DNA from: Burkholderia pyrrocinia
GTDB taxonomy: Bacteria > Pseudomonadota > Gammaproteobacteria > Burkholderiales > Burkholderiaceae
Direction: 5' to 3'
NCBI RefSeq assembly: GCF_001028665.1
Contig: NZ_CP011504.1
Location: 1,054,001-1,118,000, forward strand
DNA: 64,000 bases
Numbering within the stretch: the stretch's first letter is position 1; each line of letters begins with the position of its first letter. The translations under genes were made by a program, and so were the position numbers. The notes below the pieces were generated by a model. The model saw nothing but the letters and a program-made list of their open reading frames with translations. It was not told the origin of the DNA and made no database searches. Below are positions 29,235 to 38,720 of the stretch, piece after piece.

Positions 29235-30161
29235 ATGGATACGCTCGATCTGAACCTCATTCCCTACCTCGTCGCGCTCGACGACACGCGCAACGTCAGC
29301 CGCGCGGGCGACCTGCTCGGCGTGAGCCAGCCGCGCGTGAGCACGGCGCTCGGCCGGCTGCGCGAGTATTTCGGCGATCCGCTGTTCGTGCGCACGTCGC
29401 GCGGGATGGAGCCGACGCCGCGCGCCCTCGCGCTGCTGCCGGCCGCACGCGACGCACTCGCGCAGATCGAGCGCGGCCTCGTCGCGCCGCACGACTTCGA
29501 TCCGGCCGCGAGCACGCACACGTTCTCGATCGCGCTGTCGGACGTCGGCGAGATCGTGTTCCTGCCGAAGCTGCTGCAGGCGTTCGCGACGCGCGCACCG
29601 CACGCGAACCTGCGTTCGGTGTCGCTCGCGCACGATGAAGTCGGACGCGGCCTCGAAGCCGGCTCGATCGATCTCGCGGTCGGCTACTTCCCCGATCTCG
29701 ACGGCAACAACTTCTTCCAGCAGCGGTTGTTCACGCACCGGTTCGTCTGCCTGATGCGGCGCGGCCATCCGCTCGAACAGGCGCCGCCCTTTACGGTCGA
29801 GCAGTTCCTCGCATGCGGGCACGCGGTGGTGCGTGCCGAAGGGCGCAGCCAGGAAGTGCTCGAGAAGTACCTGGCGAAGCAGCGCATGCAACGCCGCGCG
29901 GTGCTCGAGACGCCGCACTTCATGAGCCTGCCGTTCATCCTGAGCCGCACCGACCTGATCGCGACAGTGCCGCATGCGATCGGCTATGCGTATGCGGCCG
30001 AGCACGCGTTCATCGTGCCCGTCGAGCCGCCGCTCGCGCTGCCGCGCTTCGACCTGAAGCAGCACTGGCATCGCAAGTATCACAACGATCCGCGCACCGC
30101 GTGGCTGCGCGGCGTGGTCGCATCGCTGTTCAACGACGAGCAGGACGAATGGCCGAAGTGA
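29235..30161 (+). CDS. LysR-family regulator, probably of pobA/pca
   Basis: A 308-residue LysR-type regulator with an N-terminal winged HTH (ALDDTRNVSRAGDLLGVSQP, then ALGRLREYFGDPLFVR) and a periplasmic-binding-like effector domain (HTFSIALSDVGEIVFLPKLL). It is divergent from pobA across a 166-bp intergenic region, the classical arrangement for control of the neighbour by an aromatic inducer such as 4-hydroxybenzoate. The ATG at 29235 is preferred over the GTG three bases upstream. It could be a PobR or PcaQ analogue. Confidence 0.87.
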   Translation: MDTLDLNLIPYLVALDDTRNVSRAGDLLGVSQPRVSTALGRLREYFGDPLFVRTSRGMEPTPRALALLPAARDALAQIERGLVAPHDFDPAASTHTFSIALSDVGEIVFLPKLLQAFATRAPHANLRSVSLAHDEVGRGLEAGSIDLAVGYFPDLDGNNFFQQRLFTHRFVCLMRRGHPLEQAPPFTVEQFLACGHAVVRAEGRSQEVLEKYLAKQRMQRRAVLETPHFMSLPFILSRTDLIATVPHAIGYAYAAEHAFIVPVEPPLALPRFDLKQHWHRKYHNDPRTAWLRGVVASLFNDEQDEWPK

Positions 30162-30250
30162 GCGCCGGGCCACGCACACGACCCGCGAAAGCATGAAACA
30201 ATGGCCGGATTCCGGCCGCCTCGGGCGGCCGCATTCGATGGAGCCTGTAC

Positions 30251-30880
30251 ATGGGTAAAAAATCCGCGCGGCCCGAGCCGGCCGCATCCCGACCGAGCCG
30301 TAAAGAAGCAGAAGACGCCGTCCGCGTGCTGTTGCGCTGGGCCGGCGACGATCCCGCACGCGAAGGCCTGGTCGACACGCCCGCACGGGTGGTGCGCGCG
30401 TACGAACAGTTCTTCGCCGGTTATGCGGTGGAGCCGCGCGACATCCTCGCGCGCACGTTCAGCGAAGTCGACGGCTACGACGAGATGATCGTGCTGAAGG
30501 ACATCCGCTTCGAGAGCTACTGCGAGCACCACATGGTGCCGATCATCGGCCGCGCGCACGTCGCGTATCTGCCGAACCATCGCGTCGTCGGCATCTCGAA
30601 GCTCGCGCGCCTCGTCGACGCGTTCGCGAAGCGCCTGCAGATCCAGGAAAAGATGACCGTGCAGATCGCCGATACGCTGTTCGACGTGCTGCAGCCGAAG
30701 GGCGTCGGCGTGATCCTCGAAGCCGCGCACCAGTGCATCTCGACGCGCGGCGTGCACAAGCCGGGCGTCGAGATGGTCACGTCGCGCATGCTCGGCTCGT
30801 TCCGCACCGATCCGTCGACGCGTCGCGAATTCCTGTCGATCGTCGCCAATCCTTCTTCAGTCAACCTGACGAATACGTAA
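30251..30880 (+). CDS. folE: GTP cyclohydrolase I
   Basis: A 209-residue enzyme that converts GTP to 7,8-dihydroneopterin triphosphate, the first step of folate and pterin synthesis. The zinc-binding and active-site segments are [20 protein letters not shown] and [14 protein letters not shown], with the [19 protein letters not shown] helix between them. An N-terminal extension of about 18 residues is basic and probably disordered. It overlaps the next gene by one base (TAATG), which points to a shared pterin role. Confidence 0.95.
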   Translation: MGKKSARPEPAASRPSRKEAEDAVRVLLRWAGDDPAREGLVDTPARVVRAYEQFFAGYAVEPRDILARTFSEVDGYDEMIVLKDIRFESYCEHHMVPIIGRAHVAYLPNHRVVGISKLARLVDAFAKRLQIQEKMTVQIADTLFDVLQPKGVGVILEAAHQCISTRGVHKPGVEMVTSRMLGSFRTDPSTRREFLSIVANPSSVNLTNT

Positions 30881-31683
30881 TGGAGTCGACGAAGCAAACG
30901 GCGCACGCGCCCGTCGTGCTCGTGACCGGCGCCGCGCGCCGGGCCGGACGCGCGTTCGCCGAGTATTTCGCCGCGCACGGCTATCGCACTGCGGTGCACT
31001 ACGACCGTTCGGCCGATGCCGCACAGGCAGCGGCCCGCGCGATCGCCGAACGCGGGCACGATTCGATCGCGCTGCAGGCCGACCTGTCGGATGCCGCGCA
31101 GATCACCGCGTTGATCGACCAGGTGTATGCGCGCTTCGGGCGCCTCGACGTGCTCGTCAACAACGCGTCGGTGTTCTGGCAGGACCATTTCCCGAGCTTC
31201 GATCTCGCGGCGTTCGACCAGGCGTGGGCCGTCAACTGCCGCGCGCCGATCCTGCTCACGCGCGCGTTCTACGAACGGGCGCGCGCGGCCGGCACGCAGG
31301 GTGTCGTCGTGAATGTGGTCGACCAGAAGATCAAGGAAAACTTTCATCGCGACCATTTCAGCTACACGGTCGCGAAGGCCGCGCTCGGCAACCTCACGCA
31401 GATGCTCGCGCTGTCGTCCGCGCCGGTGCTGCGCGTGAATGCGGTGTTCCCGGGGCTGATGCTGCCGAGCGACGACCAGACGCAGGCCGACTTCGAACAT
31501 GCGAGCCGCGCATCGACGCCGCTCGCGCGCATCGCGGGCCCCGACGACGTCGCGAGCGCGATCCTGCTGCTGACGGGCAATGCATACAACGGCGTGGATT
31601 TCGTCGTCGATGCGGGGCAGAACCTGATCCGCGTCGACCAGGACGTGCTGTACAAGCACCGCTCGCCCGCCGGCAAGCACTGA
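30880..31683 (+). CDS. SDR oxidoreductase, FolM/pteridine-reductase-like
   Basis: A 267-residue short-chain dehydrogenase. The cofactor motif is VLVTGAARRAGRAFA; VLVNNASVFW is the NNAS motif; the catalytic tyrosine and lysine are in FSYTVAKAAL. The usual serine position reads VVNVVDQK, with aspartate instead, as in FolM and PTR1 pteridine reductases. Translational coupling to folE supports dihydromonapterin or dihydrofolate reduction. The C-terminus DAGQNLIRVDQDVLYKH is also characteristic of this subgroup. Confidence 0.82.
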   Translation: MESTKQTAHAPVVLVTGAARRAGRAFAEYFAAHGYRTAVHYDRSADAAQAAARAIAERGHDSIALQADLSDAAQITALIDQVYARFGRLDVLVNNASVFWQDHFPSFDLAAFDQAWAVNCRAPILLTRAFYERARAAGTQGVVVNVVDQKIKENFHRDHFSYTVAKAALGNLTQMLALSSAPVLRVNAVFPGLMLPSDDQTQADFEHASRASTPLARIAGPDDVASAILLLTGNAYNGVDFVVDAGQNLIRVDQDVLYKHRSPAGKH

Positions 31684-31712
31684 CGCACCCGCAGCGGCGG
31701 CCGCGCGCCGCG

Positions 31713-32633
31713 TTACGGCTTCTCGCCGCTGCCGCCTTCGCGGGCCTTGCTCTGCGCGACGCTCGTGCCGGGCGGCACGCTGTGCGTAAGCCACACGTTG
31801 CCGCCGATCACCGAGCCGCGCCCGATCGTCACGCGGCCGAGAATCGTCGCACCCGCGTAGATCACCACATCGTCCTCGACGATCGGGTGCCGTGCGTTGC
31901 CCTTGACCAGCGCGCCGTCGCCATCGGCCGGGAAGCTCTTCGCGCCGAGCGTGACGGCCTGGTACAGGCGCACACGCTCGCCGATGATCGCCGTCTCGCC
32001 GATCACGACACCGGTGCCGTGGTCGATGAAGAAGCTCGGGCCGATCCGGGCACCGGGGTGGATGTCGATGCCGGTGGCCGAGTGCGCGATTTCATTGATG
32101 AAACGGGCGAGCAGCGGCACGCCTAGCTGGTGCAGCGCGTGTGCGAGCCGATGGTGCATCATCGCCAGCACGCCGGGATAGCACAGCAGGATTTCGGTGA
32201 TGTGCTGCGCGGCCGGATCGCCCGCGTACGCGGCCTGGATGTCGCTGACGAGCAGCGCACGGACCGCCGGCAACTGCCGGCCGAATTCGCGCGCGATCTC
32301 GAACGCGCGCTCGTCGAGCTCGGCGAACGACGTGTCCGCATATTCGGGCAGGAACGGCAGCGCGCGACGAACCTGTTCGGACAGGATGCGCAGCGTGCTT
32401 TCGAGCGTGTGGCCGACGTAGTAGTCGACGCTTTCGTCGGTGAGATCCGGCGCACCGTAATGCGTCGGAAACATCGACGCACGCAGGCCGGTCACAATCT
32501 TGCAGATCGCGTCGCGGGACGGCAGTTCGCGGATGCCGCGCGGATGGCGCGTGCGATGGAGTTCCTCGCGCGACTCGCGCAAGCCGGCAACGATTTCTTC
32601 GAGGCCCCACTGACGGACGGGTGATGTCGACAT
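31713..32633 (-). CDS. Serine O-acetyltransferase (EpsC type)
   Basis: A 306-residue hexapeptide-repeat acyltransferase that makes O-acetylserine for cysteine synthesis. The N-terminal helical domain is long (about 170 residues) and the left-handed beta-helix shows HSATGIDIHPGARIGPSFF, DHGTGVVIGETAIIGERVRL and GATILGRVTIGRGSVIGGNV. The catalytic histidines are in HSATGIDIH and IDHGTGVVIGE. It is convergent with the FolM-like gene. Its product could also be annotated CysE; the longer N-terminus points to the EpsC subgroup. Confidence 0.9.
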   Translation of the reverse strand: MSTSPVRQWGLEEIVAGLRESREELHRTRHPRGIRELPSRDAICKIVTGLRASMFPTHYGAPDLTDESVDYYVGHTLESTLRILSEQVRRALPFLPEYADTSFAELDERAFEIAREFGRQLPAVRALLVSDIQAAYAGDPAAQHITEILLCYPGVLAMMHHRLAHALHQLGVPLLARFINEIAHSATGIDIHPGARIGPSFFIDHGTGVVIGETAIIGERVRLYQAVTLGAKSFPADGDGALVKGNARHPIVEDDVVIYAGATILGRVTIGRGSVIGGNVWLTHSVPPGTSVAQSKAREGGSGEKP

Positions 32634-32761
32634 ATGCCAATGCAGGCGGCCGCGCTCGGTCGCACGGCCGCTAATAAAGTGACGGGTTCCACAAGATTAC
32701 CGCGTTTTTTGTCCGGGAGCGGCGCACCGGGAATCGGCCGGACGGCCGACGCGCGACGGCG

Positions 32762-32995
32762 TCACATCGTGATGCTGCTCGCGTCGATCCAGCGCACGGC
32801 CCAGTCGCGCGCGTGCGCGATCGCGGCGCCTTCGTCGTTGAACTGGAGTTCGGTCGGGAAAAAACGGTTCGCAACCAACTCCCCGTCGCTCGATCGGGAG
32901 ATCACGACGTAGGGTTTGAACGAACCGTCACTGGCGCGCGCGGGCGCGCAATTCAACAGATAACCGCGGTGCGTGAAGGCAGTAGTCGCTTGCAT
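32762..32995 (-). CDS. Small conserved hypothetical protein
   Basis: A 77-residue soluble protein (MQATTAFTHRGYLLNCAPAR, then YVVISRSSDGELVANRFFP and ending WIDASSITM). No domain is recognised, though single-domain proteins of this pattern are common in Burkholderia. The start at 32995 is preferred over an upstream ATG at 33031, since gaggtgg precedes it and upstream codons look non-coding. Confidence 0.6.
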   Translation of the reverse strand: MQATTAFTHRGYLLNCAPARASDGSFKPYVVISRSSDGELVANRFFPTELQFNDEGAAIAHARDWAVRWIDASSITM

Positions 32996-33272
32996 GAATC
33001 CGCCACCTCTAGTCCCTTGTTTGTTGTTCACTACCCGTCTTTAAGGGTGCTGCGGCGCCCGTCGCGGGCAGAGGCGGCGAGATTGCATCCCCCTGTCGCC
33101 ACTCCGCAGGAAAAGAATCATACTCTGTAGAAAACGCGTCTTCTAGCTGAAATAAATCATGACAAATCAGTGCGCGTCACACGACCGCGGCGATCGCCCG
33201 CGCGCCTTTTCCCGTCATGCCCGGAACGGGATTTGCTTCGATCCGGACCGCTTCGCCGTCAGGAGAGCCGCG

Positions 33273-33683
33273 ATGGAATCATCCGGTCGAACAGGTCATT
33301 TGCATCCGCACAGCGTCGAGCTCGACAACGACGAAACCCACGACAGCACCGTCGACACCGACGGCAAGAACCGCGAGGCGTGGCTTCTCGCCGGCGGCGG
33401 GCCGATCTCGCCCGACCAGATCACGGGCAGCAACGCGTCGCTCGTCAATTCGATGCCCGAAGCCGGCGACGGCATCGCCGGTTTCGACAGCCGCCACGGC
33501 GGCAACCATCCGGCGTTCGCGCTGCGCGCGGGCTACGCGGTGATCGAGAAAGGCTTCGCCGCGCCGTCGCCCGCGAGCGATGCGCAGTTCGGTCCCGTCC
33601 ACCGGATGTACGGCAGCGCGTACTGGCCCGGCCACGGACGGCGGCCGGAACGCGTGATCGAACTGACGGCCGTGCCGAGGTAA
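33273..33683 (+). CDS. Hypothetical protein
   Basis: A 136-residue hydrophilic protein with no recognised domain (MESSGRTGHLHPHSVELDND, then NREAWLLAGGGPISPDQITG and HRMYGSAYWPGHGRRPERV). An aggaga site lies six bases before the ATG at 33273. GC-rich third positions support a real gene. Its acidic, glycine-rich composition suggests a partly disordered protein. Confidence 0.55.
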   Translation: MESSGRTGHLHPHSVELDNDETHDSTVDTDGKNREAWLLAGGGPISPDQITGSNASLVNSMPEAGDGIAGFDSRHGGNHPAFALRAGYAVIEKGFAAPSPASDAQFGPVHRMYGSAYWPGHGRRPERVIELTAVPR

Positions 33684-34273
33684 CCGGCGCGGCGTTTGAA
33701 TCGATCGTTCGTTTGCGGACCGACGTCGGTCGACGACCGATGCCGGCGGATTGGCGCACGCGACGGGTGCTCAAGCGAACGATTCCGCGCACCGGCATCG
33801 GCGGTTGCATGCATGCCGCGAATCGCAGCGACGCACATGGGTTGATCGAAGTCATGTCGAAACGGCGCGGTTGCGATTGAATGACGATGCGTGCAGTTCA
33901 TCGGCGCGGCATGGCGCACCGTGTCGGTGCGACATGCACGCGCCGCGATGCGTGCACCCGTGCATTGCGCGATTCCGATGCCCGCGCATCCGTTCCCGGC
34001 GGCGATGCGGTCTTCACCCGTCATCACGCTGGAGCCGACTGTCTCGAACCGCCCGGCGACCACGCGAACGACGGATACGACGCAGCCATGCGACACGCGT
34101 CGCGCAGTGCGGGATGCATCGCGTGCACGGCAGCGCCGGAAGCGTCGCGCCCGCGCGGTGCGACGGGCACCGCACTGCAAAGTCCCCGCCATTGGTTTAC
34201 TCTGCCTCGCAGCATTGCCCGGACTGATCGGCCAGCCGGCCGACTTCGTTTCAACCCGCCACTCGGAGACACT
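33684..34273. other. Intergenic region upstream of the universal stress gene
   Basis: About 590 bp in which all open frames look like chance frames of GC-rich DNA. No RNA gene or repeat is recognised. A weak FNR-like sequence (TTGATcgaaGTCAT) occurs near 33842, too degenerate to call. Confidence 0.4.
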
Positions 34274-34741
34274 ATGTACAAGCGTATTCTGGTTGCCGTC
34301 GACGGCAGCGACACGTCCCGCCATGCGTTCGATGCGGCGCTGGCGCTCGCGAAAGCGCACGGCGCCGAGCTGCAACCGTTCTACGTCGTCGAGAACGCCG
34401 CGATCTACTACAACGTGCCGGGCTACGATCCGTCCGTGCTGCGCGATCAGCTCGTCGCGCAAGGCAACGAACTCGCGAAGGATTTCACGAAGCTGATGCA
34501 GGCAGCGGGCGTGAAGGGCGAGACGCGGCTGACCGAAGCGACATCGCTCGTCGATGTGTCGTCGTTGATCCTCGAAGGCGCGAAGGCGTTCGGCGCCGAT
34601 CTGCTCGTGCTCGGCACGCACGGCCGCCGCGGGTTCCGCCGTCTCGTGCTCGGCAGCATCGCCGAACAATGCGTGCGGCACGCGACGCTGCCCGTGCTGC
34701 TGATTCCGGCCGCCGCCAACGTGGACGAACAAGCCGCCTGA
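34274..34741 (+). CDS. Universal stress protein (UspA family)
   Basis: A 155-residue single-domain Usp. It opens MYKRILVAVDGSDTSRHAFD and has the ATP-binding signature VLGTHGRRGFRRLVLGSIAEQ (G2xG9G pattern) near residue 115. It lies directly upstream of an FNR-type regulator in the same orientation; such Usp proteins are often induced under low oxygen. The start is set by the MYKRILV family N-terminus. Confidence 0.93.
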   Translation: MYKRILVAVDGSDTSRHAFDAALALAKAHGAELQPFYVVENAAIYYNVPGYDPSVLRDQLVAQGNELAKDFTKLMQAAGVKGETRLTEATSLVDVSSLILEGAKAFGADLLVLGTHGRRGFRRLVLGSIAEQCVRHATLPVLLIPAAANVDEQAA

Positions 34742-34843
34742 ACGGCGTTCGGCATGCGCGGCGGTCGCGACGTTTTGTCACCCGACAGCGGCAACTTGCG
34801 GTGGGACAATGATTCCGTCGATTCAACGCCGGAGTAAACGATC

Positions 34844-35590
34844 ATGCTGACGCCCGTCGCCACACGTCCCGCCGCCACGCCTCATGCCGGCAGCTGGGCT
34901 CCTCGCCAGGCCGCGCACTGCTCGTCATGCGCAATGCGGCACCTGTGCATGCCGCAGGGCCTGGCGCCCGAAGCGCTCAGTCGCCTCGAGTCGGTCATCT
35001 GCGCGGCTCGCCCCGTCAAGCGCGGCGAAGCGCTGTTCCGCGAGGGCGACGCATTCGACAACCTGTACGCGGTGCGCTCGGGTTCGCTGAAAACCGTCGC
35101 CACGCGCCATGACGGCCGCGAACAGGTCACGGGCCTGCATCTCGCGGGCGAAGCGCTCGGCCTCGACGGCATCTGCGACGACACGCATCCGCGCACCGCG
35201 GTCGCGCTGGAAGACAGCTCCGTCTGCGTGATTCCGTACAGCGCGCTCAAGACACTGTGCTCGGAAGCCGGCTCGATGCAGTTGCGCATGCACAAGCTGA
35301 TGAGCGAGCAGATCGTGCGCGAAACGTCGCAAACGATGCTGCTCGGTTCGCTGAATGCCGAAGAACGTGTCGCCGCGTTCCTGCTCGACGTGTCGTCGCG
35401 CTACCTGAAGCGCGGTTACTCGCCGTCGGAATTCAACCTGCGGATGACGCGCGAAGACATCGGCAGCTACCTCGGCATGACGCTCGAAACGGTCAGCCGC
35501 ACGCTGTCCAAATTCCAGAAGCGCGGCCTGATCGAAATGCAGGGTCGCCACGTGCAGATCGTCGACTTCGACGGCCTCCATCAAGTCTGA
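34844..35590 (+). CDS. fnr: FNR-type oxygen-responsive transcription regulator
   Basis: A 248-residue Crp/Fnr regulator. Cysteines for a 4Fe-4S cluster are present in the N-terminal HCSSCAMRHLC motif and a fourth in LDGICDD (about residue 112). The cyclic-nucleotide-binding-like barrel is followed by a Crp-type HTH (REDIGSYLGMTLETVSRTLSKF) whose recognition helix keeps the E-xx-S-R residues that read TTGAT half-sites. It should activate genes for microaerobic or anaerobic life, possibly including the upstream Usp gene. Confidence 0.93.
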   Translation: MLTPVATRPAATPHAGSWAPRQAAHCSSCAMRHLCMPQGLAPEALSRLESVICAARPVKRGEALFREGDAFDNLYAVRSGSLKTVATRHDGREQVTGLHLAGEALGLDGICDDTHPRTAVALEDSSVCVIPYSALKTLCSEAGSMQLRMHKLMSEQIVRETSQTMLLGSLNAEERVAAFLLDVSSRYLKRGYSPSEFNLRMTREDIGSYLGMTLETVSRTLSKFQKRGLIEMQGRHVQIVDFDGLHQV

Positions 35591-35597
35591 TCGCGCC

Positions 35598-35620
35598 CGG
35601 CGCGCGAATCTCGCGCGCCG
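35598..35620. terminator. Bidirectional terminator hairpin between fnr and the ArgP-type gene
   Basis: A perfect 10-bp stem CGGCGCGCGA / TCGCGCGCCG with a 3-base loop (atc) lies 8 bp after the fnr stop and 19 bp from the end of the convergent lysR-type gene. No T run follows. Confidence 0.6.
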
Positions 35621-35638
35621 CCCGCATGACGTTACCGA

Positions 35639-36532
35639 TCAATCGAGAAACAGCGCGGCGCGCGCCTTCAGCGCCGCGCTGAAATCGTCGAGCCAGCCGA
35701 TCGACAGGCGCCAGCTCTGCCAGTACAGATCGATGTCGACGGTACGCCCGCGCGACATGTCCACCAGTTCGCCCGCCGCCAGCTGGCGGTCGACCATCCG
35801 GTCCGGGCACATCCCCCATCCCAATCCCGTTTCGCATGCGCGCAGATAACCCGCGACGTGCGGTATCCAGTGCTGCGGCGGATCGAGATCCGCGCGCGTC
35901 ACGCGCCGGATGAAACGCGCCTGCAGCCCGTCCTTCGGATTGAACATCACGCACGGCGCGCGACGCAGCGCATCGCGTGTAATGCCCGCGGCGAAATAGC
36001 GTTCGTAAAACGCCGGCGAGCACACCGCGCGATAGCGGATACGCCCGAGCCGCTCAGACCGGCATCCCTGGATCGGCTCGGCCTGCGCGGTCACGGCGCC
36101 CTGCACGCTGCCGTCGCGGATGCGCGCCGCCGTGTAGTCCTGGTCGTCGATCACGAGGTCGAGCAACGTTTCGCGCTCCGTGCAGAACGGCCCCACCGCA
36201 TCGATGAACCACGTCGCGACGCTGTCGTCGTTGACGGCCACGCGCAACATCGGCCATGCGCCCGCGATCTGGCCCGGTAGCGCCGGCATCCGGCCGCCCA
36301 GTTCGGCCTCGAGCAGTTGCACGCGCTCGGTATGCCGGCACAGCAGCGCGCCCGACGTCGTCGCGACGCACGGCTGCCCGCGCTTGACGAGCACGCTGCC
36401 GACGCGCTCCTCGAGCAGTTTCACGCGCTGCGACACGGCCGACGGCGTGACGTTCAGCTCCTTGGCCGCGCGCTCGAACGAGCCGTACCGGATCACGGCC
36501 GAGAGCGCATCGAGCAGGGCGTAGTCGAGCAT
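35639..36532 (-). CDS. ArgP/LysG-type LysR regulator
   Basis: A 297-residue LysR-family protein with the ArgP/IciA-like N-terminus MLDYALLDALSAVIRYGSFE and HTH AAKELNVTPSAVSQRVKLLE. The effector domain includes LRVAVNDDSVATWFIDAV, typical of regulators that sense basic amino acids. It is divergent from a LysE/ArgO exporter across a 110-bp AT-richer gap, the standard pairing in which the regulator activates exporter expression in response to lysine or arginine. Confidence 0.9.
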   Translation of the reverse strand: MLDYALLDALSAVIRYGSFERAAKELNVTPSAVSQRVKLLEERVGSVLVKRGQPCVATTSGALLCRHTERVQLLEAELGGRMPALPGQIAGAWPMLRVAVNDDSVATWFIDAVGPFCTERETLLDLVIDDQDYTAARIRDGSVQGAVTAQAEPIQGCRSERLGRIRYRAVCSPAFYERYFAAGITRDALRRAPCVMFNPKDGLQARFIRRVTRADLDPPQHWIPHVAGYLRACETGLGWGMCPDRMVDRQLAAGELVDMSRGRTVDIDLYWQSWRLSIGWLDDFSAALKARAALFLD

Positions 36533-36642
36533 TAGATTTCCTTAATCCGCATTAGGTGAATTAGCTTCTCTTATTTTCATGCTGACCGCAGACTAGCGCT
36601 ACCCGATTCATCCGTCTACTGCGTCTACTGCTTTCACCCATC

Positions 36643-37263
36643 ATGAACTGGCTCGCTTTTTCCCACGGCGCCGCACTGTGCGCGTCGCTCATCGTCACCA
36701 TCGGCGCGCAGAACGCGTTCGTGCTCCGGCAAGGCATCATGCGCTCGCATGTCGGCAAGATCGTGCTGCTGTGCGCGCTGTCCGACATGATCCTGATCGG
36801 CGCGGGCGTCGGCGGCGCATCGGTGCTCGTCGAGCGTTATCCGACCTTCGTCCATGCGGTGCTGTACGTCGGCCTCGCGTATCTCGCATGGTTCGGCATC
36901 AACGCGCTGCGCCGCGCGTTCAAGCCGGGCCACGCAACGCTCGACGTGCGCGGCGACGCGGTCGCGCCGCCGCCGCAGAGCGGGCTCGCGATCGTGCTGA
37001 TGACGCTCGCGTTCACCTGGCTCAACCCGCACGTGTATCTCGACACGTTCCTGCTGATCGGCACGGCCGGCGCGCGCGAGCCGGAAGGCGCGCGGCTCGC
37101 GTTCGCGATCGGCGCGATGACGGTCAGCTTCGTGTGGTTCCTCGGGCTCGGCTACGGTGCGCGATTGCTCGCGCCGTGGTTCCGCAAGGCCGTCGCGTGG
37201 CGCGTGCTGGATGGCGCGATCGGCAGCATGGTGCTGTTTCTCGCGGCGGTGCAGTTGCGCTGA
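36643..37263 (+). CDS. LysE/ArgO-type basic amino-acid exporter
   Basis: A 206-residue membrane exporter of the LysE/ArgO group. The N-terminal SLIVTIGAQNAFVLRQGIMR and TLAFTWLNPHVYLDTFLLIG motifs are those of lysine/arginine exporters, and about six membrane segments are visible. It is divergent from an ArgP-type regulator that probably controls it. Its protein differs clearly from the RhtB-type exporter at 21 kb, so the two are not a recent duplication. Confidence 0.92.
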   Translation: MNWLAFSHGAALCASLIVTIGAQNAFVLRQGIMRSHVGKIVLLCALSDMILIGAGVGGASVLVERYPTFVHAVLYVGLAYLAWFGINALRRAFKPGHATLDVRGDAVAPPPQSGLAIVLMTLAFTWLNPHVYLDTFLLIGTAGAREPEGARLAFAIGAMTVSFVWFLGLGYGARLLAPWFRKAVAWRVLDGAIGSMVLFLAAVQLR

Positions 37264-37358
37264 CCGACTCGGCGACGCACGGGCGGCTGCGTGCCGCCCG
37301 TCTGCCGATCCGCTCCGAAGCAACGTCGAGGCATCCCACCCTTCAGCCCTCACTCCCG

Positions 37359-37400
37359 CTTCCGCTTCCGCTTCCGCTTCCGCTTCCGCTTCCGCTTCCG
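37359..37400 (+). repeat. Hexanucleotide tandem repeat (CTTCCG x7)
   Basis: Seven perfect CTTCCG units occupy 42 bp in the 424-bp gap between the ArgO-type exporter and the aldo-keto reductase gene. The rest of that gap (37264-37687) shows no credible gene. Confidence 0.9.
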
Positions 37401-37687
37401 CCAACACGGTATCCCGCTTCCCGCAGCGCATCGCTGCCGCGAAATTCAGTTCCAGATCCAACGCAGCCGTACGGACCGCCCACTTGACGGACGATGCATC
37501 CGTCATCTGTCGCAAGCCGTCCATCATCACGGCGGAGCGCCGCCTGCACGAATCGAACCGATCGGCGAGAATGTCCGGTGTCCTGCGACAACGGCGGAAC
37601 CGCACCGCGCACCCCGTCGTCTCGTCGCGCTCGACCTGGCCAATCGCGCAGTTCAATCCCGTCACCCCACCGATATCGGAGCAGAAC

Positions 37688-38635
37688 ATGGCACTACGCA
37701 CCCTCGGCACGTCCAGCATCCAGGTTTCGCCGCTCGCCTTCGGCGGCAACGTCTTCGGCTGGACCGTCGACGAGAACGCATCGTTTGCGCTGCTCGACGC
37801 GCTCGCCGACACCGGCATCAACTTCATCGACACGGCCGACGTCTATTCGGCCTGGGCGCCCGGCAACAGCGGCGGCGAATCGGAAACGATCATCGGCAAG
37901 TGGCTCAAGCGTTCCGGCAAGCGCGAACAGGTCGTGATCGCGACCAAGGTCGGCCTGCTCTCGGCACGCGCGGGCCTGACGAAGGACAACATCCTGAAGG
38001 CCGCCGACGATTCGCTGCGCCGCCTGCAGACCGATTACATCGACCTGTATTTCTCGCACCGCGACCTCGCCGATACGGCCCCGCTCGAGGAAACGCTCGG
38101 CGCGTACCAGACGCTGATCGATGCGGGCAAGGTGCGCATCATCGGCGCATCGAACTACAGCGGCGCACGCCTGCGCGAAGCCGCCGACATCAGCAAGCGC
38201 GACGGCCTGCCCGCATACCAGGTCATCCAGCCTGAATACAACCTGATCGACCGCGCGGAATACGAACGCGATCTCGAGCCGGTCGTGCGCGACCTGAAGC
38301 TCGGCGTCGTCAACTATTACGCGCTCGCGAGCGGCTTCCTGTCGGGCAAGTACCGCAGCGAGGCCGACCTGAAGAAGAGCGTGCGCGGCGATCGCGTCGC
38401 CGGCTATCTCGACGAACGCGGCCTGCGCATACTCGCGGCACTCGACGCCGTGTCGGCCAAGCACGGCACGCAGCCGGCCGCGATTGCGCTCGCGTGGCAG
38501 ATCGCGCGGCCGTCGATCACCGCGCCGATCGCGAGCGCGACGTCGCTCGCGCAACTCGAATTGCTCGGCGAAGCGATCCGCGTCCGGCTCGATCATGACG
38601 ACATTCGCCAGATCGACGAGGCCAGCGCGACCTGA
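37688..38635 (+). CDS. Aldo/keto reductase
   Basis: A 315-residue NADPH-dependent aldo/keto reductase. The barrel shows the catalytic aspartate/tyrosine region NFIDTADVYSAW, lysine in VVIATKVGLLS and histidine in LYFSHRDLADT, followed by IIGASNYSGARLREA and the cofactor-binding C-terminus ITAPIASATSLAQLELLGEA. It resembles the AKR groups that reduce aldehydes or sugars such as YajO or general stress protein 69. The ATG at 37688 is set by the MALRTLGTSSIQVSPLAFGG family start. Confidence 0.9.
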   Translation: MALRTLGTSSIQVSPLAFGGNVFGWTVDENASFALLDALADTGINFIDTADVYSAWAPGNSGGESETIIGKWLKRSGKREQVVIATKVGLLSARAGLTKDNILKAADDSLRRLQTDYIDLYFSHRDLADTAPLEETLGAYQTLIDAGKVRIIGASNYSGARLREAADISKRDGLPAYQVIQPEYNLIDRAEYERDLEPVVRDLKLGVVNYYALASGFLSGKYRSEADLKKSVRGDRVAGYLDERGLRILAALDAVSAKHGTQPAAIALAWQIARPSITAPIASATSLAQLELLGEAIRVRLDHDDIRQIDEASAT

Positions 38636-38720
38636 AGTCGTCGGCGGCAGGCCGGCGGGCGGAGTCGCGCAGTCTCTCGGCTCCGCGATCGGCCTGCATC
38701 AAGTGCGCCCCGCTATCGCC

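Noticed and set aside
33838..33860. FNR-box-like sequence TTGATcgaaGTCAT upstream of the stress gene
   Set aside because: Two mismatches in the second half-site and more than 400 bp from the gene; too weak to call by eye.
36634..37833. A 399-codon minus-strand frame containing an EA repeat
   Set aside because: The EAEAEA stretch is only the CTTCCG microsatellite read in one frame, and the rest is antisense to the LysE-type exporter gene.
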